Assembly: GCA_026389975.1 (NCBI GenBank)
Contig: JAPLGV010000124.1
Location: forward strand, 1-11,490
DNA: 11,490 bases
Source: Chloroflexota bacterium
GTDB taxonomy: Bacteria; Chloroflexota; Anaerolineae; Anaerolineales; Villigracilaceae
Reading direction: 5' to 3'
Below, one piece after another: positions 6,607-11,490 of this stretch. The translations under genes and the position numbers were made by a program. Each line of letters begins with the position of its first letter. Within the stretch, counting starts at the first letter, position 1. The notes under the pieces were generated by a model. It was not told the DNA's origin, made no database searches, and worked only from the letters and a program-made list of their open reading frames with translations.

Positions 6607-6702
6607 ATGTTCATCAAGAATTCTGTCAGGTTCCTGCATATCCGCACCAATGATGCGGCTGGCATGATTCTACCTTCTCGGAGTGCGCCTGTTGATCGGT
6701 AA
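6607..6702 (+). CDS. 31-residue small ORF, candidate leader peptide
   Basis: ATG 6607 to TAA 6700-6702. The ribosome binding site AAAGGAGG (6591-6598) is near-perfect and eight bases from the start, the best in the window. The peptide begins MFIKNSVRFLHIRTNDAAG and ends SRSAPVDR; it is basic, has no membrane segment and is not enriched in a single amino acid. The ORF lies inside the predicted P1 helix, so a translating ribosome would open P1 and free alternative pairings before the terminator at 6727. Not recognised by similarity. It may be translated only for regulation, as for the bmrB leader of Bacillus subtilis bmrCD, to which the sequence shows no visible resemblance. It could also be a chance ORF. 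Confidence 0.45.
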   Translation: MFIKNSVRFLHIRTNDAAGMILPSRSAPVDR

Positions 6703-6726
6703 AGGTCAACGCAAGTGGTCTTTATG

Positions 6727-6756
6727 CCACGGTGCCTCCAGCACCGTGGTTTTTTT
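6727..6756 (+). terminator. Strong intrinsic terminator between small ORF and ABC gene
   Basis: CCACGGTGC (6727-6735) pairs perfectly with GCACCGTGG (6741-6749) around CTCCA, directly followed by seven T (6750-6756). It lies 25 bases after the small ORF stop and 44 bases before the ABC start. With no visible promoter in between, ABC expression probably depends on readthrough. GTGG at 6715-6718 could pair with the CCAC at 6727-6730 and so compete with the stem base. Confidence 0.9.
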
Positions 6757-6763
6757 ATCGCAA

Positions 6764-6788
6764 ATAGGCGGACGCCGTCCGACCCTAT
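6764..6788. repeat. Palindrome just before the ABC gene
   Basis: ATAGG CGGAC (6764-6773) pairs over ten positions with GTCCG..CCTAT (6777-6788), with a two-base bulge on the right arm and loop GCC. It ends 12 bases before ATG 6801 and has no T run. It may affect translation initiation of the ABC gene or be a REP-like palindrome. Confidence 0.5.
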
Positions 6789-6800
6789 TGGAAAAACGCT

Positions 6801-8639
6801 ATGGCTCTTACCAGAACTCCTTCAACCTATTTTGACTTCCGCAAATCCCTGACTAAAAAGAAACTGGTCGGGATGCTGCGCATGATGACCGGTTACCGGT
6901 CGGCTTATGTGGCGGCCAACCTGACGTTGGCAGTCTCTGCGCTGGCAAAGACAGCAACGTATCTGCTCCTGCGTAACTTTGCCGATACAATCCTGGGCAA
7001 TACCGCCCCCTTCGCCGGTACGCTCGAGCGGACCCTGATCCTGATTGCGCTGGGATTCGTCGGCCTGGCTGTGGTGGAGGGTGGGTTTTCCTTCCTGTCC
7101 GGGCGGCTGGCGGCTTTCTCGGCGGAAGGGATTACGCGCCGCCTGCGCAACTTCCTATTCGACCACATCCAGCGCCTGAGTTTCGCCTACCACAGCAAAA
7201 CCCCCACCGGTGACCTGATCGAGCGCGTTACTGCGGACGTGGACTCTGTCCGCAGTTTTTTCAATGAACAGGCCATTGGAGTCGGGCGCATAGTGCTGTT
7301 GTTCATCATCAACTTCGTTGCCATCTGGCAGTTGAACTGGAAACTGGCGCTGGCCTCCATCATAGTCATCCCGTTCATCCTGGCTGTTTCGGTGTGGTTC
7401 TTCAAGAAAGTGACCAAGGCCTACGAGAAGTACCAGGAACAGGAAGCAGCGCTCTCGACAACTTTGCAGGAAAACCTGACCGGCGTGCGCGTGGTCAAAG
7501 CCTTCGCCCGGCAGGATTACGAGAAAGACAAGTTCGAGAAAGACAACTGGGAAAAGTACCTGCGCGGCAAGAAACTCCTGCGCATGCACTCGCTCTTCTG
7601 GCCGCTCTCCGACATTGCCTGCGGTCTCCAGATGCTGGGCGGATTCATCTTCGCCGCTATCCTTGCCATCCGCGGTGAGATCACAGTTGGCACGTATCCG
7701 GCCTACGTCGGCCTGGTCGTCTTGCTCATTTGGCCGATGCGCAACCTGGGCCGCATCATCGTCAACACTTCCACCGGCCTGGTCTCGTACGAACGCCTGA
7801 TGGAAATCGTCAAACAGGAGCGTGAACCGCTGACCGATGGCAAGGTCCAGGTTCAGGGTCCGGTGCGCGGCGATATCGTCTTCGAAAAAGTCTCGTTCCA
7901 GTACGAAGACGGTGGCAGCGAGGTGCTCAAGGATGTCTCGTTCCGTATTCAGCCGGGACAGGCGGTTGCGCTGCTAGGTTCGACCGGTTCGGGAAAAACC
8001 ACCCTGGTCAACCTGCTGCCGAGGTTCCACGAGTACACCGACGGGCGCATCCTGCTTGATGGAGCGGAATTGAAGGATTACTCGCGCGAAACCCTGCGTC
8101 AGCAAATTGGCATCGTGGAGCAGGAACCGTTCCTGTTCAGCCGTTCGATCGGCGAAAATATTGCCTACGGCGTCGGCTGGGAAGTCTCGCAGGACGAGAT
8201 CGAAAAAGCGGCCAAAGCCGCGGCAGTGCATGACGTGATCCTGTCCTTCCCGGATGGCTACAAAACGCTGGTTGGCGAGAAGGGCGTGACGCTCTCCGGC
8301 GGGCAGAAACAGCGCGTAGCGATTGCCCGCACCCTGCTCAAGAACCCGCGCATCTTGATCCTCGACGACTCAACCTCCAGCGTTGATACTGAGACGGAAG
8401 CCGAGATCCGGGGCGCGCTGAACAGGCTGATGGAGAACCGTACCACATTCATCATCGCCCACCGCATCCAGTCGGTCATGAACGCCGACCTGATCCTGGT
8501 GATGGACAAGGGCGCGGTCATCCAGATGGGCCGCCACGAGGAACTGGTTACCCAGGACGGCATGTACCGCCAGATTTTTAACATCCAGACTCGCATTGAC
8601 GAAGAACTGGAAGAAGAAATTACAAAGGCGGAAGGATGA
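6801..8639 (+). CDS. ABC exporter half-transporter, subunit with degenerate Walker B (BmrC/LmrC/TM287-like)
   Basis: 612 residues: an exporter-type transmembrane domain (about 35-325, six helices) fused to a nucleotide-binding domain (about 357-590). Visible motifs: Walker A GSTGSGKTT (393-401), Q-loop Gln441, signature LSGGQ (498-502), Walker B RILILDD (517-523), D-loop SSVD (526-529), H-loop His554. The catalytic glutamate after Walker B is aspartate here (D523), the hallmark of the non-catalytic side in heterodimeric exporters; the signature is canonical. It should pair with the protein at 9075-10904, whose motifs are complementary. The heterodimer sits in the inner membrane and probably exports a drug, lipid or peptide; the substrate is unknown. 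The ribosome binding site is weak. The last codons and TGA lie inside an inverted repeat (8629-8640) that brackets the following element, and the C-terminus is unusually rich in Glu and Lys. Confidence 0.93.
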   Translation: MALTRTPSTYFDFRKSLTKKKLVGMLRMMTGYRSAYVAANLTLAVSALAKTATYLLLRNFADTILGNTAPFAGTLERTLILIALGFVGLAVVEGGFSFLSGRLAAFSAEGITRRLRNFLFDHIQRLSFAYHSKTPTGDLIERVTADVDSVRSFFNEQAIGVGRIVLLFIINFVAIWQLNWKLALASIIVIPFILAVSVWFFKKVTKAYEKYQEQEAALSTTLQENLTGVRVVKAFARQDYEKDKFEKDNWEKYLRGKKLLRMHSLFWPLSDIACGLQMLGGFIFAAILAIRGEITVGTYPAYVGLVVLLIWPMRNLGRIIVNTSTGLVSYERLMEIVKQEREPLTDGKVQVQGPVRGDIVFEKVSFQYEDGGSEVLKDVSFRIQPGQAVALLGSTGSGKTTLVNLLPRFHEYTDGRILLDGAELKDYSRETLRQQIGIVEQEPFLFSRSIGENIAYGVGWEVSQDEIEKAAKAAAVHDVILSFPDGYKTLVGEKGVTLSGGQKQRVAIARTLLKNPRILILDDSTSSVDTETEAEIRGALNRLMENRTTFIIAHRIQSVMNADLILVMDKGAVIQMGRHEELVTQDGMYRQIFNIQTRIDEELEEEITKAEG

Positions 8640-8640
8640 A
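8629..8640 (+). repeat. Left arm of 12-bp inverted repeat around the four-helix-bundle element
   Basis: CGGAAGGATGAA matches TTCATCCTTCCG at 9042-9053 exactly in inverted orientation. The overlapping AAGGATGAAAA (8632-8642) also matches TTTTCATCCTT at 9054-9064. The arm includes the last codons and TGA of the upstream ABC gene, so if the element was inserted it now supplies that gene's stop. Confidence 0.7.
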
Positions 8641-8643
8641 AAG

Positions 8644-9003
8644 GTGCAAGATCTTCGTTTTCGAACCAAGGAATTCGCGCTGAGGATTATCCAGCTCTAT
8701 ACAAGTCTGCAGAAGACGACCGAAGTCCAAGTAATTGGCAAACAGGTTTTGCGCTCTGGAACGTCCATCGGGGCGCACAATCGCGAGGTGAGCCGCGCCA
8801 AATCTGACGCCGATTTCATCAGCAAAATCTAAGGCGCATTATAGGAACTCGACGAAACCGCCTACTGGCTTGAACTGCTGGTCGAATCTGGGATCGTCAA
8901 AGCCTAAAAACTAGATTCTCTCATCAAGGAAACAGACACATTGATCGCGATCCTTGTAACCATCGCAACCAAAGTGAAAAACCGTTTGCACAAGAAGGGA
9001 TAA
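8644..9003 (+). pseudogene. Broken four-helix-bundle (23S rRNA intervening-sequence protein type) gene
   Basis: From GTG 8644 (GAAGGA upstream) to TAA 9001 one frame encodes about 119 residues matching the four helix bundle/IVP family: FALRIIQLYTSLQKTTE, IGKQVLRSGTSIGAHNREV, RAKSDADFISKI, then GAL, ELDETAYWLELLVESGIV and LIKETDTLIAILVTIATK. Three in-frame stops interrupt it: TAA 8830-8832, TAG 8842-8844 and TAA 8905-8907. From the family these positions are usually Glu, Gln and Glu, so each is one substitution away (GAA to TAA, CAG to TAG). There is no frameshift and total length is normal. Proteins of this family were first seen in intervening sequences of 23S rRNA genes and their function is unclear. 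Only the first 62 codons are still open. It sits between the two ABC genes and is bracketed by inverted repeats. Confidence 0.85.
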
Positions 9004-9074
9004 AGCGAAGAACGAAAGAAACTCTGTTTTTTCTTTCATCCTTCATCCTTCCGTTTTCATCCTTTGGAGGAACT
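9004..9074 (+). promoter_or_regulatory. Repeat-bearing spacer and ribosome binding site of the second ABC gene
   Basis: The spacer holds three copies of TTCATCC (9035-9041, 9042-9048, 9056-9062). The middle copy belongs to TTCATCCTTCCG (9042-9053), the right arm of the inverted repeat whose left arm is at 8629-8640. GGAGG at 9066-9070, just after the repeats, is a strong ribosome binding site four bases before ATG 9075. No promoter is visible, so the second ABC gene is probably transcribed from upstream. Confidence 0.65.
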
Positions 9075-10904
9075 ATGCCCGAAGAAGTAATTGAACTCGA
9101 AGAAGAAGAACATACCAGTCAACTGACTGCCCCGACCCTCAAGCGCATCATTGGTCTGCTCCGGCCGCACTGGCGTTGGATGGTGGGCTTTTTGCTCCTA
9201 ATCGGCCTGACCGGCGGGTCAGACGCCCTCTTCACGTACATCAACAAATACATGATTGACGAGGGCATCATGAAAAGGAGCATCCCCACCCTGCTCCACT
9301 ACGCCTCGCTTTACGGTGCCTTACAATTGATACAGGCGGCGATGGTGTTCGGATTCATCTACCTGGCCGGCATCCTGGGCGAACGTATCCAGTATGACCT
9401 GCGCCGGGCTCTCTTCAATCACCTGCAAGACCTTTCGCTCTCGTACTACAGCCAGAACGCTGTGGGACGGCTGATGGCGCGCGTGACCTCGGACACGGGC
9501 CGCGTTTCGAGCCTGATGACCTGGGGCATGCTCGATGTGACCTGGGCAATTGTCAGCGTCATCTCGTCTACTGTCTTCATGCTGATCATCAACTGGAAAC
9601 TGGGTTTGATGGTCTTCAGCATCATCCCGGTGCTGATACTCATTGCGGTCAACTTCCGCAAGAAGATCCTGGTGGAGTTTCGCAAGTCGCGCCGGGCCAA
9701 CTCAAAGATCACCGGTGAGTACAACCAGAACATACAGGGCGTGCGCGTGATCAAGGCGCTCGGACGCGAGGACGAGAACCTGAAAGAGTTCTCCGTCCTC
9801 ACCGACAACATGTACAAGGCCTCCTACCGAGCCGCCTGGCTCTCAGCGCTCTTCCTACCGACCGTGCAAATTGTCTCGGCTTTCGCGCTGGGTGCGATTG
9901 TCTGGTATGGCGGGATCCAGAGTCAGATTGCCGGATTTAGCCTGGGCAGTATCCATGCCTTCGTCTCTTACCTGACCTTCATGATCTGGCCGGTGCAGGA
10001 CCTGGCGCGCGTCTACGCCGAAATGCAGCATTCCATCGCCTCAGCGGAGCGGATCTTCAAGTTGCTCGACACCGCCCCCGAGGTCCAAAACCGCCCCGGG
10101 GCTTTCCCGGCGGAGACCATGCGCGGCGAGATCGAGTTCGACCATGTCCACTTCTACTACGAAGACCGCAAGCCGATCCTGACCGATTTCTCCTTGAAGG
10201 TCAAACCGGGTGAGACCATTGCCCTGGTCGGACCAACCGGTGGCGGGAAAACGACCATCGTCAACCTGCTGTGTCGTTTCTACGAGCCAAAGGAAGGCGT
10301 TATCCGTATCAACGGACGCAATTATGGCGAGTACACACTCCAGTCAATTCACTCACACATTGGAATCGTGCTCCAGACCCCGCACCTGTTCTCCGGTTCG
10401 ATCCGCGAGAACATCCTCTATGGCCGGCTTGACGCCAGCAACGAGGACATCGAAGCTGCCGCGAAAATCGCCGGGGCGCACGACTTTATCCTGACTTTCG
10501 AGAAGGGTTACGACCAGAACGTGGGCGAAGGTGGCAACCTGCTCTCGGTGGGCCAGAAACAACTCATCAGCCTGGCACGCGCCGTGCTGTCAAGGCCCGA
10601 AATCTTCATCATGGACGAGGCCACCTCCAGCGTGGACACGCTGACCGAGGCCCTGATCCAGCGCGGCATGGAAGCCCTGATGGCAGGACGTACATCCTTC
10701 ATCATCGCCCACCGCCTGAGCACCATCCGCCGGGCGGACCGCATCGTGGTCATCGAAGACGGACGCATCGCCGAGATGGGCACACACGCCGAACTTGTCA
10801 AATTGCGCGGCCACTACTACCGTCTGTACACCCAGCAGTTCAAGTACGAGAAGGAACAGGCGTATGGCGTGGCGGTGCCGAACGCGCTGCCGGTTATTAC
10901 GTAG
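9075..10904 (+). CDS. ABC exporter half-transporter, catalytic subunit with degenerate signature (BmrD/LmrD/TM288-like)
   Basis: 609 residues. An acidic N-terminal tail (about 1-14, nearly all Glu) precedes a six-helix exporter domain (about 35-325) and a nucleotide-binding domain (about 351-585). Visible motifs: Walker A GPTGGGKTT (386-394), Q-loop Gln434, signature LLSVGQ (489-494, Val in place of the first Gly of LSGGQ), Walker B FIMDE with catalytic Glu515, D-loop SSVD, H-loop His546. With the partner at 6801-8639 the ATP site formed by this Walker A/B and the partner's LSGGQ is fully canonical, while the other site has both the Asp and the LSVGQ change. That is the asymmetric arrangement known in LmrCD, BmrCD and TM287/288. 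The ATG has a strong ribosome binding site. The two genes are 435 bases apart because of the element between them; such pairs are normally adjacent. Substrate unknown. Confidence 0.93.
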   Translation: MPEEVIELEEEEHTSQLTAPTLKRIIGLLRPHWRWMVGFLLLIGLTGGSDALFTYINKYMIDEGIMKRSIPTLLHYASLYGALQLIQAAMVFGFIYLAGILGERIQYDLRRALFNHLQDLSLSYYSQNAVGRLMARVTSDTGRVSSLMTWGMLDVTWAIVSVISSTVFMLIINWKLGLMVFSIIPVLILIAVNFRKKILVEFRKSRRANSKITGEYNQNIQGVRVIKALGREDENLKEFSVLTDNMYKASYRAAWLSALFLPTVQIVSAFALGAIVWYGGIQSQIAGFSLGSIHAFVSYLTFMIWPVQDLARVYAEMQHSIASAERIFKLLDTAPEVQNRPGAFPAETMRGEIEFDHVHFYYEDRKPILTDFSLKVKPGETIALVGPTGGGKTTIVNLLCRFYEPKEGVIRINGRNYGEYTLQSIHSHIGIVLQTPHLFSGSIRENILYGRLDASNEDIEAAAKIAGAHDFILTFEKGYDQNVGEGGNLLSVGQKQLISLARAVLSRPEIFIMDEATSSVDTLTEALIQRGMEALMAGRTSFIIAHRLSTIRRADRIVVIEDGRIAEMGTHAELVKLRGHYYRLYTQQFKYEKEQAYGVAVPNALPVIT

Positions 10905-10927
10905 GTCACGCTTGAAGCGTGACCTAC
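10901..10927. repeat. Near-perfect palindrome overlapping the ABC stop codon
   Basis: GTAGGTCACGCTT (10901-10913) is the exact reverse complement of AAGCGTGACCTAC (10915-10927) around one central G; as RNA about 11 bp with loop TTGAA. The TAG stop of the ABC gene is inside the left arm (10902-10904). No T run follows (CTTTGGC), so it is not a simple terminator on the plus strand. The GTAGG...CCTAC form resembles REP-like palindromes found between genes in many bacteria. Confidence 0.75.
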
Positions 10928-10939
10928 CTTTGGCAAAAG

Positions 10940-10970
10940 AAAAGGGCTCGTCGGAATGATGGGCCCTTTT
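10940..10970. terminator. Terminator hairpin between convergent genes
   Basis: AAAAGGGC (10940-10947) pairs with GCCCTTTT (10963-10970) around a 15-base loop. Read on the plus strand it ends in TTTT; on the minus strand the stem is followed by a longer T-rich run (TTTTCTTTTG). It suits both the ABC operon coming from the left and the minus-strand gene remnant at 11028-11092 coming from the right. The large loop makes it weaker than the others here. Confidence 0.65.
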
Positions 10971-11027
10971 ATCGTCAACCGAAAATTATCTTGTTCATCA
11001 TTCTTCGTTTCCTTTCTCATACCTGAA

Positions 11028-11092
11028 CTAGTGAACGAAAATCTGAGCAAGGAACCCGATGATGATCCCAATAATTGACCCGGCGATGCCTA
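11028..11092 (-). pseudogene. 3' remnant of a small membrane-protein gene cut off by the insertion sequence
   Basis: On the minus strand, codons leading to a TAG (complement of 11028-11030) read LLGIAGSIIGIIIGFLAQIFVH, a hydrophobic glycine- and isoleucine-rich helix typical of the C-terminus of a small membrane protein. A terminator suited to this strand lies downstream (10970-10940). Upstream the frame runs into the left end of the insertion sequence near 11093, so the rest of the gene appears separated from it. The family cannot be named from about 20 residues. Chance is possible, but sequence, stop, terminator and insertion point fit together. Confidence 0.4.
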
Positions 11093-11093
11093 G

Positions 11094-11490
11094 GAGTCTG
11101 CTGAAAAAGTGGTCGATATTGGACCCTCCTCAAAAAAGCAAAAATGGGGTAAAACTATGGCAATTCATCAGCCAGGAGCCCACCATGCTTGGAAAACGCA
11201 AACTGCAGCACAGCTATTTTGATGTCATTGGACTACCGCATCGTGTGTCACCGGATTCGTTCTATGGGCGCATGGGCAGCCTGACCGGCAGGCTCTTGCG
11301 TGATGACGATCTGAAAGAGATGTACTCTGCTGACAACGGACGTCCCAGTTTGCCTCCGTCTATGATGGCTGGAGCGTTGATTCTCCAATTTTATGATGAC
11401 GTGTCGGATGGTGAAGCAGTAGAGCGTATCCGTTTTGACCTGCGCTGGAAAGTAGCGTTGAACCTGCCACTGGATTACGACGGTTTCGAC
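11094..11490 (+). mobile_element. Left end of an IS1182-like insertion sequence (partial)
   Basis: GAGTCTGCTGAAAAAGTGG from about 11094 resembles the terminal repeats of IS1182-type elements, and the encoded transposase fits. The element continues past the window, so its right end and target duplication cannot be seen. It lies at a CCTAGG palindrome (11089-11094); the exact first base is uncertain by a few positions. About 90 bases separate this end from the transposase start. Confidence 0.7.
11185..11490 (+). CDS. IS1182-family transposase, N-terminal part (partial)
   Basis: ATG 11185 has AGGAG (11174-11178) six bases upstream; 102 codons are open to the window edge. The N-terminal domain of IS1182/IS5-like DDE transposases (DUF772 type) is recognisable: FYGRMGSLTGRLLRDDDLKEMY, GRPSLPPSMMAGALILQFYDD and SDGEAVERIRFDLRWKVALN, followed by the start of a PLDYDGFD block. 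The DDE catalytic residues lie downstream of the window, so activity cannot be judged. An ATG at 11157 is in another frame and closes after 21 codons. Confidence 0.88.
   Translation, partial: MLGKRKLQHSYFDVIGLPHRVSPDSFYGRMGSLTGRLLRDDDLKEMYSADNGRPSLPPSMMAGALILQFYDDVSDGEAVERIRFDLRWKVALNLPLDYDGFD

Larger units (their letters stand above)
6591..6756 (+). ncRNA. Structured leader RNA, candidate attenuator of the ABC exporter operon
   Basis: Several helices can be read by eye and do not conflict. P1: 6596-6605 with 6681-6690, nine of ten positions pairing (one U-U, one G-U); it takes up part of the Shine-Dalgarno sequence. P1b: AGAAT 6617-6621 with ATTCT 6667-6671. P2: CCGCA 6642-6646 with TGCGG 6654-6658. 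P3: 6691-6697 with 6704-6710, seven pairs, starting at the base after P1 and holding the TAA of the small ORF in its loop. A terminator hairpin follows. GCACC (6644-6648) could instead pair with GGTGC (6731-6735) in the terminator arm. The arrangement suggests control of transcription into the ABC genes. I do not recognise a known riboswitch class; a free small RNA is the alternative. Confidence 0.5.

Noticed and set aside
6399..6665. Minus-strand 88-codon ORF after kynureninase
   Set aside because: No ribosome binding site or family match; it is antisense to the better supported leader and small ORF. The last 40 codons look protein-like, so a relic remains possible.
7155..7589. 144-codon minus-strand ORF inside the first ABC gene
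   Set aside because: Antisense shadow of the transmembrane domain; no start signal or family resemblance.
8596..8832. A 78-residue independent protein starting inside the ABC gene
   Set aside because: It is the first open part of the broken four-helix-bundle gene with an unlikely upstream start; GTG 8644 fits the family better.
8830..8907. Reassigned stop codons
   Set aside because: All other genes use TAA, TAG and TGA as normal stops and none shows internal stops, so gene decay is simpler.
9034..9064. CRISPR-like or tandem repeat array
   Set aside because: Only three short TTCATCC copies without regular spacers; they belong to the element's inverted repeat region.
10817..11071. Minus-strand 84-codon ORF across the ABC gene end and terminator
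   Set aside because: It spans the palindrome and terminator and has no family resemblance; the short frame ending at 11028 is the more convincing minus-strand signal.

Overview
The window looks like a piece of a Chloroflexota chromosome, probably an Anaerolineae-type bacterium from a metagenome. I infer this from moderately high GC, the gene families present, frequent TTG starts and GC-rich palindromes between genes. No rRNA, tRNA or marker gene lies here, so the taxon is a judgement, not something the sequence proves.

Layout. Positions 1-93 are the tail of an unrecognised gene, closed by a strong intrinsic terminator (114-140). Positions 164-3501 form a tight four-gene operon: a cytochrome b of the fused b6/subunit-IV kind, a membrane-anchored cytochrome c with nine predicted hemes, a Tat-exported Rieske iron-sulfur protein, and an FmdE-family metal-binding protein. 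The first three probably form a quinol-oxidising Rieske/cytochrome b complex in which a multiheme cytochrome takes the place of cytochrome c1 or f. Positions 3692-6391 hold a MATE-family exporter directly followed by a kynureninase.

Positions 6536-6800 form a non-coding leader. It has promoter-like boxes, a 31-codon ORF with an excellent ribosome binding site, several mutually consistent RNA helices and a strong terminator, all upstream of an ABC exporter gene. That gene (6801-8639) and a second one (9075-10904) encode the two halves of a heterodimeric exporter of the BmrCD/LmrCD/TM287-288 type. One half has the degenerate Walker B and the other a degenerate signature motif. The leader resembles an attenuator in layout, like the leader-peptide control of bmrCD in Bacillus subtilis, but the sequence itself appears unrelated.

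Between the two ABC genes sits a four-helix-bundle (23S rRNA intervening-sequence-type) protein gene. It is broken by three in-frame stop codons without a frameshift and is bracketed by a 12-bp inverted repeat. After the exporter come a palindrome overlapping the stop codon, a terminator that can work in both directions, the 3' remnant of a small minus-strand membrane-protein gene, and the left end of an IS1182-like insertion sequence whose transposase runs off the window.

The points most worth following up are the structured leader, the decayed element inside the ABC operon, and the unusual bc-type complex (nine-heme cytochrome with one CX4CH site, no PEWY glutamate, no heme ci cysteine).
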